Assembly (NCBI RefSeq): GCF_003589745.1
Contig: NZ_CP032364.1
Span: 1,550,001-1,614,000 of the forward strand
Source of the DNA: Lachnoanaerobaculum umeaense
GTDB lineage: Bacteria; Bacillota; Clostridia; Lachnospirales; Lachnospiraceae
Direction of reading: 5' to 3'
DNA length: 64,000 nucleotides
Under the pieces are notes generated by a model. The model was given only the letters and a program-made list of their open reading frames with translations, had not been told where the DNA came from and did not search any database. Made by a program: the position numbers and the translations under genes. Positions within the stretch are counted from its first letter, which is position 1, and every line of letters starts with the position of its first letter. Below, piece after piece: positions 16,721-24,207 of this stretch.

Positions 16721-16759
16721 GTCAAGCATAAATGATTATGTCCCAAAATAATTAATTTA

Positions 16760-16783
16760 TAAGCCCCCACAAAGGGGCTTTTA
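16760..16783. terminator. Hairpin behind the transposase
   Basis: AAGCCCC and GGGGCTT with a 6-nt loop, followed by TTATT on the plus strand, next to the transposase stop. Confidence 0.55.
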
Positions 16784-18172
16784 TTATGCACTTTTTATGT
16801 CTTCTTCAATTCTGTGTGGCTGTGAGTGTGCGAATTTATTAAAGGCATCCAATCTCCAAGGATGGTTCATTGGAGGTATATAAGGCTTTCTAGGTTTTGG
16901 CTGTTTGTAGTCAGCGTCCAAGTCCTTAGATTTATGCTCATGAGCCGGTATTTCTTCCAGTGCATAAATATCTTTGTCATTTACGCACACAAACATAGAC
17001 CTATCAAATGCCTTGATAAGCATAACCTTGGTACCTTTTCGATAATGGGTCTGCAATCCTTTATTATCTATCATCTTATAAAATTTCTTCTCGAATTGAA
17101 TCGCATGTCCGGCATCAACAGTTCTCTCAGTTAAAACCGCCAAAGTAAGATTTATTTTTTCTTTAGATGGTTGCGTTTCAAAGACAGATTTGATACCATA
17201 AAGTGGAAGTGCGAACTTCTCATTGAATTCTTTTATGTAGTGGTAAATGAATTCATTGGCTTTATGGATATCGGTTACGCCTGCGAGTCTAAACTCAATA
17301 GGCAGGCGTGACTGTAAAGTCTGATTCAATCGTTCTATACGTCCTTTAGCCTGTGGTACGCTGCTTGATTCAAGCTGTGTGCCAAGTTGCTTACAGGCGT
17401 ATGCAAACTGTGTATAGGTGTCTTTGTCGTCAGATAAGGCACCTTTTTTCTTGTAAGTAAATACAGTTCGTTTATCAGTAAGAAACTTATAAGGAATACC
17501 ATAATCAGTAAGAATCTGCTCAAATACATGGTAGTATCCATTAAGAGTTTCCTGAGTATCAAACCAGGCACCTGTGACAACACCTGAGGCATCATCAATA
17601 GCCAAATGTAGATGCCATATCTGTCCCGGCACCCATTCATAAGGGGTAGCATCCATCTGAAGCAATTCACCAAAATAAGCACATCTTGGACGACGACTGT
17701 GAGCATCTTCAACTGCTACTAAGTTAGCTTGTATCTGTGATAATTCCCTTTTTGATGTTGCAGCTTCCTTCTTAGCTCTGAGAGTTTGCTTAATGCGTCT
17801 ACGCTTAGCTTTTGTAGCCTTTGGAGATAGAATGTACTCTGACTCCAAAATACTCATTACAGAGGAAGAAGAGATACTTATGCCTTCATGCTTTTTTAGA
17901 AGCTCTGTAAAGTGTTCAAAGTTAGCTTCGTAGTATTTAGTTCTGTATAGATCAAGAACCTGACTTCTGATATCAGGACAGATAGTGGTAGCCGGCTTTT
18001 TGCCTCTGTTACCATGAATAAAGAATGCCTTACCATCTTTAATATAACCCTGTATCATACGGTTTATATGCCTTTTGGTGCATCCTAGGATAAGAGCAGC
18101 TCTATCCTTATTAGCTGTATCGGGGTGATCTACCAGACCTTTGATAACTTCATACTTTCTTTGTTCATCCAT
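16784..18172 (-). CDS. IS1202/ISNCY-family transposase (rve integrase core)
   Basis: This 462-residue protein has an N-terminal helix-turn-helix region (RAALILGCTKRHINRMIQGYIKDG, about 24-47) and a retroviral-integrase-type core: GELLQMDATPYEW (first Asp about 174), FLTDKRTVFTYKKKG (second Asp) and VPQAKGRIERLNQTLQSRLPIEF, which carries the catalytic-type glutamate. A basic and proline-rich tail follows. It appears intact. It would mobilise the element bounded by the 20-bp duplications. Confidence 0.9.
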   Translation of the reverse strand: MDEQRKYEVIKGLVDHPDTANKDRAALILGCTKRHINRMIQGYIKDGKAFFIHGNRGKKPATTICPDIRSQVLDLYRTKYYEANFEHFTELLKKHEGISISSSSVMSILESEYILSPKATKAKRRRIKQTLRAKKEAATSKRELSQIQANLVAVEDAHSRRPRCAYFGELLQMDATPYEWVPGQIWHLHLAIDDASGVVTGAWFDTQETLNGYYHVFEQILTDYGIPYKFLTDKRTVFTYKKKGALSDDKDTYTQFAYACKQLGTQLESSSVPQAKGRIERLNQTLQSRLPIEFRLAGVTDIHKANEFIYHYIKEFNEKFALPLYGIKSVFETQPSKEKINLTLAVLTERTVDAGHAIQFEKKFYKMIDNKGLQTHYRKGTKVMLIKAFDRSMFVCVNDKDIYALEEIPAHEHKSKDLDADYKQPKPRKPYIPPMNHPWRLDAFNKFAHSQPHRIEEDIKSA

Positions 18173-18303
18173 TGATAAAATAACCTTTCTGATAAGTCAG
18201 TTCCTCCTAGTGTTAGAATATACAAAATAGTATTCTACCATAAGTGGGACATTTTTATTTGTGGTATACTAGGACTTTATCATTTATGGCTTATAGGCTT
18301 ATA

Positions 18304-18323
18304 AAAAATACAAAAATTTTTGT
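18304..18323 (+). repeat. 20-bp target-site duplication, right copy
   Basis: Exact copy of 16701-16720. Its final T is the first base of the -35 hexamer of the tRNA promoter. Confidence 0.8.
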
Positions 18324-18351
18324 TGACATATTCATACTTTACTGATATAGT
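18323..18351 (+). promoter_or_regulatory. Strong promoter of the tRNA cluster
   Basis: TTGACA (18323-18328) and TATAGT (18346-18351) with a 17-bp spacer, 17 bp upstream of tRNA-Trp. Confidence 0.85.
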
Positions 18352-18368
18352 ATCAAAGTACCTTGCAG

Positions 18369-18439
18369 AGGGGAATAGTTCAATGGTAGAGCAACGGTCT
18401 CCAAAACCGTAAATGGGGGTTCGAGCCCCTCTTCCCCTG
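18369..18439 (+). tRNA. tRNA-Trp (CCA)
   Basis: Acceptor AGGGGAA pairs with TTCCCCT, with discriminator G. Anticodon stem ACGGT/ACCGT encloses CTCCAAA, giving anticodon CCA. The terminal CCA is not encoded. Confidence 0.96.
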
Positions 18440-18449
18440 CTTTGTTTCT

Positions 18450-18523
18450 CGAGGTGTGGCTCAGTTTGGTGGAGTGCAGCGTTCGGGACGCTGAGGTCGC
18501 AAGTTCGAATCTTGTCACCTCGA
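18450..18523 (+). tRNA. tRNA-Pro (CGG)
   Basis: Acceptor CGAGGTG pairs with CACCTCG, with discriminator A. Loop TTCGGGA between CAGCG and CGCTG gives anticodon CGG. The CCA end is not encoded. Confidence 0.94.
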
Positions 18524-18531
18524 TTTTATAA

Positions 18532-18603
18532 GGCCAATTGGTCAAGCGGCTAAGACGGCGCCCTCTCACGGCGCAAACCCGGGTTCGATTCCCGGATTGG
18601 TCA
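18532..18603 (+). tRNA. tRNA-Glu (CTC), copy 1
   Basis: Acceptor GGCCAAT pairs with ATTGGTC with one G-T wobble. Anticodon stem GCGCC/GGCGC encloses CTCTCAC, giving anticodon CTC. Confidence 0.94.
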
Positions 18604-18629
18604 TCAAAAAGTTAATATCCGATTATTTC

Positions 18630-18701
18630 GGCCAATTGGTCAAGCGGCTAAGACGGTGCCCTCTCACGGCACAAACCCGGGTTCGATTCCCGGATTGGTC
18701 A
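18630..18701 (+). tRNA. tRNA-Glu (CTC), copy 2
   Basis: Identical to copy 1 except in the anticodon stem, where GTGCC/GGCAC replaces GCGCC/GGCGC. The two changes compensate each other. Confidence 0.94.
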
Positions 18702-18704
18702 TCA

Positions 18705-18729
18705 AAAGGAAGAGTTTTACTCTTCCTTT
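18705..18729 (+). terminator. Hairpin between tRNA-Glu and tRNA-Thr
   Basis: AAAGGAAGAG and CTCTTCCTTT form a 10-bp stem with a TTTTA loop; the T-run is weak (TTTG). It may attenuate rather than stop transcription into tRNA-Thr. Confidence 0.5.
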
Positions 18730-18748
18730 GTTTATATTATCAAGATAT

Positions 18749-18821
18749 GCTTGTGTAGCACAGTTGGTAGTGCAACTCATTCGTAATGAGTAGGTCGTCG
18801 GTTCGAGTCCGATCGCGAGCT
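18749..18821 (+). tRNA. tRNA-Thr (CGT)
   Basis: Acceptor GCTTGTG pairs with CGCGAGC. Anticodon stem ACTCA/TGAGT encloses TTCGTAA, giving anticodon CGT. Confidence 0.93.
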
Positions 18822-18835
18822 TATGATTTCCAATC

Positions 18836-18869
18836 AAAAAGCTGCCACATACCTTGTGACAGCTTTTTT
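18836..18869. terminator. Bidirectional terminator between tRNA cluster and rsfS
   Basis: AAAAAGCTGccACA and TGTgaCAGCTTTTTT form a stem with T-runs on both strands, serving the plus-strand tRNAs and the minus-strand rsfS operon. Confidence 0.8.
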
Positions 18870-19208
18870 CTACATTTCTATTTCTTTTCCGTCTCTCCAG
18901 ATTCTATCCAGATCATAGAATGCTCTATCCTCTCTCAAGAAGATATGAACTACTATATCATTATAGTCCAAAAGCATCCAGCTTGCATTTTTATTGCCCT
19001 CTATAGCCTTTGGCATAATACCCTCCTTACCAAGAATAAAGTCTATTTCATCTGATATAGCCTGCACCTGATTTATATTGTTCGCGCTGGCTATTATAAA
19101 ATAATCTGCAATAGTACTCACCTTAGCAATATCAATAACCTTGATATCTTCACCTTTTTTCTCTTCAATTATATTATAAATCTTCTTTACAATTTCTTTC
19201 AGTTCCAT
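18870..19208 (-). CDS. rsfS: Ribosome silencing factor RsfS (iojap family)
   Basis: This 112-residue protein matches the family length. Diagnostic segments are VIDIAKVSTIADYFIIASANNINQVQAI near 24-51 and ASWMLLDYNDIVVHIFLREDRAFYDLDRIW near 75-104. RsfS binds L14 on the large subunit and blocks joining of the 30S subunit when nutrients run short. It abuts yqeK with no gap and is the last gene of the obgE-yhbY-nadD-yqeK-rsfS run, the standard order in Firmicutes. Confidence 0.96.
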   Translation of the reverse strand: MELKEIVKKIYNIIEEKKGEDIKVIDIAKVSTIADYFIIASANNINQVQAISDEIDFILGKEGIMPKAIEGNKNASWMLLDYNDIVVHIFLREDRAFYDLDRIWRDGKEIEM

Positions 19209-19802
19209 CTACACCTCATCACTTATCAATTCATATATATATCTATCTATGTATACATCCTGATCATTTAAAAATTCAATGGTTGACATTGCGATTCTTT
19301 CTACCGCCTTTGTTATATCTTGAAATGCTAATGTTCTTATCTCATCAAGACTTGGCAGTTGTTTTCTATTTGGCTCAATATAATCTGCCACAAATACAAT
19401 TTTTTCTAAGATAGACATATCCTTTTTCCCGGTAGTATGCCATCTTATTGCAGATAAAATATCTTTATCTTCTATGTTATAGTTTTTCTTTGCCAGATAT
19501 GGTGCATATATCGCATGCAGGATCTGAGGTGCTTTATCTGATACCATTTCCACATAACCTGCATCAGTATATGGATCATCAAATCCTATCATAAGTTCTT
19601 TTAGCTTTGGCAACTTTTTGGCTTTGGCAATGTCATGCAAAATACCTGAAAGCTCAGCCTTTATGATATCCTCTCCGTAACGCATAGCCAAAGCTGCTGA
19701 TGTATAAGCTACTCCCAAGGTATGCTCATATCTCTTTTTTGGTAATTTCTCTTTTAAATCAGCCTTTATGATATCTATTCTTTCTCGACTAAAATCAAAC
19801 AT
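19209..19802 (-). CDS. yqeK: YqeK family HD phosphohydrolase (symmetrical Ap4A hydrolase)
   Basis: This 197-residue HD-domain protein has the metal ligands in KRYEHTLGVAYTS (H27), SGILHDIAKAKKLP (HD at about 56-57) and further conserved IRWHTTG (about 119) and VFVADYIEPNR (D about 139). YqeK enzymes split diadenosine tetraphosphate into two ADP and are usually found between nadD and rsfS, as here. It overlaps the end of nadD by 8 nt. Confidence 0.93.
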   Translation of the reverse strand: MFDFSRERIDIIKADLKEKLPKKRYEHTLGVAYTSAALAMRYGEDIIKAELSGILHDIAKAKKLPKLKELMIGFDDPYTDAGYVEMVSDKAPQILHAIYAPYLAKKNYNIEDKDILSAIRWHTTGKKDMSILEKIVFVADYIEPNRKQLPSLDEIRTLAFQDITKAVERIAMSTIEFLNDQDVYIDRYIYELISDEV

Positions 19803-20403
19803 ATACTTTCTTCTCTTTTATATACCTACAAACACTCTCCGGAACATAGTTTTTAATATCATCTCCCAACTTCAGCAATTCTCTTATCTTGGTTGACGAT
19901 ATATCAATATCCATGGTATCCAAAAAGTAAATACCCTTAATCTCGTATTTACTCTTTAGATATTCAAAATGTTTTTTTAATGTAAGATTCTCATTACTAT
20001 AATCTCTTGATGCCACTATAAGTTTTACAATCCTCAATATAATATCAGGATTTCTCCAACTTTCTATCTCGTAAAAAGAATCAGCACCCATAATAAAATA
20101 AAATTCATCATCAATATACTCTGATTGAAGCCTTTCAAGTGTATTATAAGTGTATGAATTCCCCTCTAAGGTATTCTCAAAGTCAGAACAATAAAAATAT
20201 TTATACTCTTCTATAGCCAAATCAATCATAGCCTTTCGATCTGAAAACTCGCTCACTCTTTTATCAAGTTTATGCGGTGGTGTTTTTGCAGGCATGAACC
20301 ACACTTCATCAAGACCACATTTATCTTTTGCTTTCTCTGCAAGTATTAGATGACCCAAATGTATAGGGTCAAATGTACCTCCCAGAATACCGATCCTTCT
20401 CAT
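19795..20403 (-). CDS. nadD: Nicotinate-nucleotide adenylyltransferase
   Basis: This 202-residue nucleotidyltransferase begins MRRIGILGGTFDPIHLGHL, containing the G-G-x-F-D-P-x-H-x-G-H motif that binds ATP. It has MPAKTPPHK at about 37-45 and the C-terminal ISSTKIRELL at about 168-177, the second ATP-binding signature. It makes nicotinate adenine dinucleotide from NaMN and ATP in NAD synthesis. The start is 1 nt after the yhbY stop. Confidence 0.96.
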   Translation of the reverse strand: MRRIGILGGTFDPIHLGHLILAEKAKDKCGLDEVWFMPAKTPPHKLDKRVSEFSDRKAMIDLAIEEYKYFYCSDFENTLEGNSYTYNTLERLQSEYIDDEFYFIMGADSFYEIESWRNPDIILRIVKLIVASRDYSNENLTLKKHFEYLKSKYEIKGIYFLDTMDIDISSTKIRELLKLGDDIKNYVPESVCRYIKEKKVYV

Positions 20404-20404
20404 A

Positions 20405-20701
20405 TTATTTGGGAAGTTTTATCTTTCTGTTTTTAGGCTCATCAGCCTGCTTGTACAAAATAATCTTCTTTCCTATAACCTGTACCACTTCACTTCTGGT
20501 CAAATTTGCAATTTCATTTGCAATTATCTTAGGATCATCTGCACAATTTTTTAACACTGAAATTTTTATCAGTTCTCTAGGCTCCATGGCCTCTGCAACA
20601 GCTGCAACACTCTCATCTGTAAGGGAAGCTTTACCTATTTGCATTATAGGGTCAAGGTTCATTGCCAATCCCTTTAAATATGCTCTTTGTCTACTATTCA
20701 T
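20405..20701 (-). CDS. yhbY: YhbY-type CRM-domain RNA-binding protein
   Basis: This 98-residue protein consists of one CRM domain: QRAYLKGLAMNLDPIMQIGK at 4-23 and ELIKISVLKNCADDP, with the later GKKIILYKQ strand. YhbY proteins associate with pre-50S particles during assembly. It is placed between obgE and nadD, with an 11-nt gap from obgE, as in many Firmicutes. Confidence 0.93.
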   Translation of the reverse strand: MNSRQRAYLKGLAMNLDPIMQIGKASLTDESVAAVAEAMEPRELIKISVLKNCADDPKIIANEIANLTRSEVVQVIGKKIILYKQADEPKNRKIKLPK

Positions 20702-20712
20702 TTTTCTCCTAT

Positions 20713-21990
20713 TTACTTATAATAGTCAAACTCATGGCCATACATACGAACAGTATTTCCATCAACTATTCCGGCCTCTTCCAACTTTTCCAAAACACCT
20801 GATGTCTTTAAGAATTTCTGAAAGAAATCAAATCCCTTTTCAGAATCCAGATTTGTATATCCAAGCATCTTCTCTATTCTTGGACCTTCTACCACAAATA
20901 CTCCGTCCTCGTCAATCTCAACTGTAAACGGAAGATTCTTATCGCTTGAATAGTCTATTTCAAATTCTTTCTCAAAAACCTTTACGGTTCTATCTATTGT
21001 ACTGAGAACATTTACCAGCTCATAGAGAAGTTCCTGTATACCCTTGCCGCTTACACCTGATATAGGGAATACTTTAATATCCGGAAAAGCCGCCTTTATT
21101 CTCTCTATTTCATTGTTCTCTTCGTCATAGATTGCATCTATTTTATTTGCGGCAATAAGCTGTGGTCTTTCAAGAAGACTCTCATCATAACTCTTAAGCT
21201 CATTCATGATGGTTTTTATATCCTCTACCGGATCTCTGCCCTCAGTAGAAGCTGCATCTACTACATGTACAAGTACTTTAGTTCTTTCTATATGTCTTAG
21301 AAAATCATGCCCAAGACCTACACCTTCACTGGCACCCTCTATAAGTCCGGGGATATCTGCCATAACAAAACCGCCTGCACCCTTTACATCTACTACTCCT
21401 AGATGAGGATCAAGTGTAGTGAAATGATAATTTGCAATCTTAGGCTTTGCATTACTTACTCTGGAGAGTAGTGTTGACTTACCTACATTAGGGAATCCTA
21501 CAAGACCTACATCCGCTATAACCTTTAGCTCCAAGAGAACGAACATCTCTTTTCCCGGCTGACCCGGCTTGGCAAACTTTGGCACCTGCATAGTAGCTGT
21601 GGCAAAATTCATATTTCCAAATCCGCCTTTACCGCCTCTAAGAATTACCTCTCTTTTATTTTCACCTGACATATCGGCAATTACCTTGCCGGTTTCAAAG
21701 TCTTTTATTACAGTACCCTCAGGTACCTTAAGTGTAAGGCTCTTGGCATCTGCACCATGGCATTTTCGCTTACCACCCGGCTCACCATCTCCTGCCACAT
21801 ATTTTCTCTTCATTCTAAAGTCGGTGAGTGTATTCAGGCCTTCATCCACTTCAAAGATGATATCGCCACCTTTTCCACCATCTCCACCGTCAGGACCACC
21901 GGCAGCCACAAAAAGCTCTCTTCTAAAGCTTACATGGCCATCTCCGCCCTTACCTGATTTTATAAAAATTTTTGCACTATCAGCAAACAT
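20713..21990 (-). CDS. obgE: Obg/CgtA family GTPase
   Basis: This 425-residue protein has the Obg glycine-rich fold at the N-terminus (IKSGKGGDGHVSFRRE, repeated GG-type turns to about 155). The G domain has G1 GFPNVGKST (about 166-174), G3 DIPGLIEGAS, G4 NKID (about 281) and G5 near PISGVSGKG. The C-terminal OCT domain typical of Gram-positive Obg runs from about 345. It is a ribosome-associated essential GTPase. The GAGG site before ATG 21990 supports the start. It leads the yhbY-nadD-yqeK-rsfS group. Confidence 0.97.
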   Translation of the reverse strand: MFADSAKIFIKSGKGGDGHVSFRRELFVAAGGPDGGDGGKGGDIIFEVDEGLNTLTDFRMKRKYVAGDGEPGGKRKCHGADAKSLTLKVPEGTVIKDFETGKVIADMSGENKREVILRGGKGGFGNMNFATATMQVPKFAKPGQPGKEMFVLLELKVIADVGLVGFPNVGKSTLLSRVSNAKPKIANYHFTTLDPHLGVVDVKGAGGFVMADIPGLIEGASEGVGLGHDFLRHIERTKVLVHVVDAASTEGRDPVEDIKTIMNELKSYDESLLERPQLIAANKIDAIYDEENNEIERIKAAFPDIKVFPISGVSGKGIQELLYELVNVLSTIDRTVKVFEKEFEIDYSSDKNLPFTVEIDEDGVFVVEGPRIEKMLGYTNLDSEKGFDFFQKFLKTSGVLEKLEEAGIVDGNTVRMYGHEFDYYK

Positions 21991-22012
21991 AAATACCTCT
22001 TTGTATTAAAGA

Positions 22013-22038
22013 AGGCCTCATACATCTGTATGAAGCCT
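22013..22038 (-). terminator. Terminator after rpmA
   Basis: AGGCCTCATACA (22013-22024) and TGTATGAAGCCT (22027-22038) form a stem between rpmA and obgE; the minus strand continues with TTCTTT. Confidence 0.6.
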
Positions 22039-22051
22039 CCCATCTCAACTC

Positions 22052-22342
22052 TTATTCAGCAATAGCTCTTGGGTAAACAGAAACCTGCTTTTTGTCTCTG
22101 CCCTTTCTTTCAAAACGAACTACACCATCAACTGTAGCGAACAAAGTATCATCACCACCACGACCTACATTAAGTCCCGGATGAATCTTTGTACCTCTCT
22201 GTCTGTATAGTATATTTCCAGCTAAAACAAACTGTCCGTCTGCTCTCTTAGCACCAAGTCTTTTTGACTCAGAGTCACGACCGTTCTTTGTAGATCCAAC
22301 TCCCTTTTTATGAGCGAAAAGCTGAAGGTTCATTTTTAACAT
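22052..22342 (-). CDS. rpmA: 50S ribosomal protein L27 with Prp-cleaved leader
   Basis: This 96-residue protein begins [23 protein letters not shown]. The LQLFAHKK stretch is the Firmicute N-terminal extension that the protease Prp removes after the phenylalanine, exposing the AHKKG tail that reaches the peptidyl-transferase centre. The protease gene lies directly upstream and abuts it. The GGAGG site is 8 nt before ATG 22342. The remaining sequence, including [18 protein letters not shown], is standard L27. Confidence 0.98.
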   Translation of the reverse strand: MLKMNLQLFAHKKGVGSTKNGRDSESKRLGAKRADGQFVLAGNILYRQRGTKIHPGLNVGRGGDDTLFATVDGVVRFERKGRDKKQVSVYPRAIAE

Positions 22343-22660
22343 TTACTTGACCTCCTGTAAATTAATCTTGATAAAATCTCTGTAATCTTCCCCTATATCC
22401 ATAAGACCAAGAATACATGAATCCAGTAATACTCCCGATTTCTCACTTCTATCCTGCAAAGTAAGATGAAAAAAACCATCATCTGAATCGACTATAAAGT
22501 CATCATCACAAAAATGTTCAATAGAATTTGACAAGTTCAGCGTAAGTACTGAAACCGCAGCACATACTATATCCTTACCTTCTTCACCAAAACTTGCATG
22601 ACCTGAAACTTTCAAACCGGTATATTTGCCATCTTTAGCAAATGCAATGACGTTAATCAT
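22343..22660 (-). CDS. prp: Ribosomal-processing cysteine protease Prp
   Basis: This 105-residue protein has the Prp pattern: GLKVSGHASFGEEGKDIVCAAVSVLT at 16-41, with the catalytic histidine H22 and cysteine C34. It removes the nine-residue leader from L27 before assembly into the 50S subunit. It lies between rplU and rpmA, the conserved position of prp in Firmicutes, and shares their promoter. Confidence 0.95.
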   Translation of the reverse strand: MINVIAFAKDGKYTGLKVSGHASFGEEGKDIVCAAVSVLTLNLSNSIEHFCDDDFIVDSDDGFFHLTLQDRSEKSGVLLDSCILGLMDIGEDYRDFIKINLQEVK

Positions 22661-22665
22661 AAAGA

Positions 22666-22974
22666 TTATGCATTAATCTTTTCAATCTTAACTTCTGTAA
22701 ACTGCTGTCTGTGACCGTTCTTCTTGTGGTGACCTTTTTTAGGCTTGTACTTGTATACAATAACCTTCTTAGCCTTGCCCTCTTTAAGAACAGATGCACT
22801 AACACTTGCTCCTGTTACAGTAGGTGTTCCAACTTTAAGTTCTCCATCGTTTAGTGCAAGAACCTGATCAAATGTAACAGCCTCACCGTCTGCTTTTCCA
22901 AGTTTCTCTACTCTAATGATATCTCCTTCTGAAACCTTATACTGCTTACCACCTGTAGCAATAATTGCGTACAT
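22666..22974 (-). CDS. rplU: 50S ribosomal protein L21
   Basis: This 102-residue protein begins [18 protein letters not shown] and ends [15 protein letters not shown], standard L21. A longer reading frame to 23079 runs into the leader RNA; ATG 22974 is chosen because AGAGGAGG precedes it and homology begins there. It binds 23S rRNA with L20. It is first in the rplU-prp-rpmA operon. Confidence 0.98.
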   Translation of the reverse strand: MYAIIATGGKQYKVSEGDIIRVEKLGKADGEAVTFDQVLALNDGELKVGTPTVTGASVSASVLKEGKAKKVIVYKYKPKKGHHKKNGHRQQFTEVKIEKINA

Positions 22975-23056
22975 AAGGATACCTCCTCTTATCATTACTC
23001 GCCAAAATTGGTGCCTGAAACAGGCTTGAAACCAACATTGAGCGGCATACTTATTT
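22975..23056 (-). promoter_or_regulatory. L21 leader RNA (putative autoregulatory)
   Basis: Between the promoter and rplU lies an 80-nt untranslated leader able to fold (AAGCCTGTTTCAGGC-type hairpin and flanking GGTTT/AATTTTGG pieces). Its position and size match the ribosomal L21 leader of Firmicutes; the match is by position and hairpin, not by alignment. Confidence 0.6.
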
Positions 23057-23086
23057 ATTATACACTGAATCCATAGCAAATGTCAA
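23057..23086 (-). promoter_or_regulatory. rplU-prp-rpmA promoter
   Basis: TTGACA (23081-23086) and TATAAT (23057-23062) with an 18-bp spacer. The -35 overlaps the stop codon of ytfJ. Confidence 0.85.
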
Positions 23087-23490
23087 TCAATATATTTACT
23101 TTCACTTTCATTTAATATTGTTTCAGCTTGTTTTGTAGCTTCCTTATCGACATCCGCCTTATTTGTTATCTTATTTATAAGGTCAGGAACCATATCAAGT
23201 ATCTTGCTGATGGCGTCCTGATTTTTTATGTTGACAACTTTAGTTCTACCATCTTGAATTATTAACATTGCAGTAGGTGATATCTTTGCACTCATTCCAC
23301 CGCCACCTTTTGACTTTGAACTTTCTTCAAATGTACCTGCTGCCATTCCGCAACTTACGTCCACCAATGGTATTATAGTGGTCTCTCCCACAACAATCGG
23401 CTCTCCTACTACTGTCTTTGTGGTGAGAAAGGTGTTCATCCCATTAAATATAGCTTCGGCATTATCAAAAAATTGACTTTTCTTCTCCAT
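23083..23490 (-). CDS. ytfJ: GerW/YtfJ family sporulation protein
   Basis: This protein of about 135 residues has the spore YtfJ domain: VVGEPIVVGETTIIPLVDVSCGMAAG near 27-52 and a glycine-rich KGGGGMSAKISPTAMLIIQDGRTKVVNI block. GerW (YtfJ) is needed for germination responses in Bacillus; relatives occur across spore-forming Clostridia, also in lineages that no longer sporulate well. ATG 23490 follows AAAGGG and is preferred to an in-frame ATG at 23514. The gene end overlaps the rplU promoter. Confidence 0.88.
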   Translation of the reverse strand: MEKKSQFFDNAEAIFNGMNTFLTTKTVVGEPIVVGETTIIPLVDVSCGMAAGTFEESSKSKGGGGMSAKISPTAMLIIQDGRTKVVNIKNQDAISKILDMVPDLINKITNKADVDKEATKQAETILNESESKYID

Positions 23491-23589
23491 ATCTGCCCTT
23501 TCTATTTCAAACATAATATGTATAAATTTATAAACTCTCTTAAAGTCTCTATTATACCATATATTTTTAATAATATCACCATACTTGGT

Positions 23590-23618
23590 TTACATTTATT
23601 TCTATATTTGATATTATA
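23590..23618 (+). promoter_or_regulatory. Promoter of the Rrf2 regulator gene
   Basis: TTTACA (23590-23595) and TATTAT (23613-23618) with a 17-bp spacer, directly followed by a large dyad. Confidence 0.65.
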
Positions 23619-23622
23619 GTAT

Positions 23623-23651
23623 TAATTCCTAGTTGTGTACTAGGCATTAAC
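23623..23651. promoter_or_regulatory. 29-bp dyad, likely operator of the Rrf2 regulator
   Basis: TTAATTCCTAGT and ACTAGGCATTAA are inverted around TGTGT, with one mismatch in 12 bp. It begins 5 bp after the -10 hexamer, covering the transcription start, which suits autorepression. Confidence 0.65.
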
Positions 23652-23719
23652 TAAGACAAGACTGATGATATGGCTCAAACTCTTAAATGTCTTCAGTTTA
23701 AATAGAAAAGAGGATTGAA

Positions 23720-24169
23720 ATGAAAATTTCTACTAGGGGTAGATATGCATTAAAAATGATGGTGGAGTTTGCCATAAACTCAGACTCTCCTACAAAGGTA
23801 AATCAGGTTTCCAAATCTTATGGTATTTCCGAAAAATATTTAGAGCAGATAGTTTCCATACTTTCTAAGGCGAAGCTTGTAAAAAGTATTCGTGGTGCTC
23901 AAGGCGGATATCTCCTTATCAAGCCTGTTGAGGAATATACAGTCGGTGAGATTCTTAGACTTACTGAGGGATCTCTATCTCCTGTAGACTGCCTTGACGG
24001 TCATGGTTTTTGTGTGCACTCCGATTTTTGTGTCACCCAAAATCTTTTCAAAAAAGTTGAGGATGCCATTAACAATGTAGTCGACAATATTTCACTTCAA
24101 GATCTGGTTGAAGATGAACTCGATATAAGAAGAAGAGAGAAAGAACTCGAATCAATTAATCCAATATAA
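23720..24169 (+). CDS. Rrf2 family transcriptional regulator (IscR/CymR-like)
   Basis: This 149-residue regulator has the Rrf2 winged helix: MKISTRGRYALKMMVEFA, VNQVSKSYGISEKYLEQIVSIL (recognition helix region 27-48) and IRGAQGGYLL wing. A cysteine group C-x6-C-x5-C occurs at about 90-105 (DCLDGHGFCVHSDFC), comparable to the three cysteines that hold an iron-sulfur cluster in IscR, so it may sense Fe-S, redox or cysteine status. It has a good promoter and a 29-bp dyad over the start site. It is transcribed alone, with its own terminator; its targets cannot be read from the context. Confidence 0.9.
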   Translation: MKISTRGRYALKMMVEFAINSDSPTKVNQVSKSYGISEKYLEQIVSILSKAKLVKSIRGAQGGYLLIKPVEEYTVGEILRLTEGSLSPVDCLDGHGFCVHSDFCVTQNLFKKVEDAINNVVDNISLQDLVEDELDIRRREKELESINPI

Positions 24170-24177
24170 AACAATAT

Positions 24178-24207
24178 AAAAGGTATGGCTCAATTGCCAT
24201 ACCTTTT
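24178..24207 (+). terminator. Terminator of the Rrf2 gene
   Basis: AAAGGTATGGC and GCCATACCTTT with a 6-nt loop and T-run, 8 bp after the stop. Confidence 0.85.

Larger units (their letters stand above)
16721..18303 (-). mobile_element. IS1202/ISNCY-type insertion sequence
   Basis: A 1,583-bp element with one transposase gene. Near-terminal inverted repeats, CATAAATGATTATGTCCCA at 16727-16745 and its near-complement at 18270-18288, match at 16 of 19 positions. A 20-bp direct repeat borders it on both sides, consistent with the unusually long duplications reported for IS1202-like elements. It sits between the TPP riboswitch and the tRNA cluster. Confidence 0.85.

Noticed and set aside
17335-17712. 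125-residue minus-strand frame inside the transposase gene
   Set aside because: It is an alternate frame within an intact transposase and lacks a ribosome binding site.
21569-22009. 146-residue plus-strand frame opposite obgE
   Set aside because: A proline/serine-rich shadow of the glycine-rich Obg domain, not a gene.
22975-23079. Extended N-terminus of rplU starting at 23079
   Set aside because: It would translate the leader RNA; L21 homology and the AGAGGAGG site place the start at 22974.
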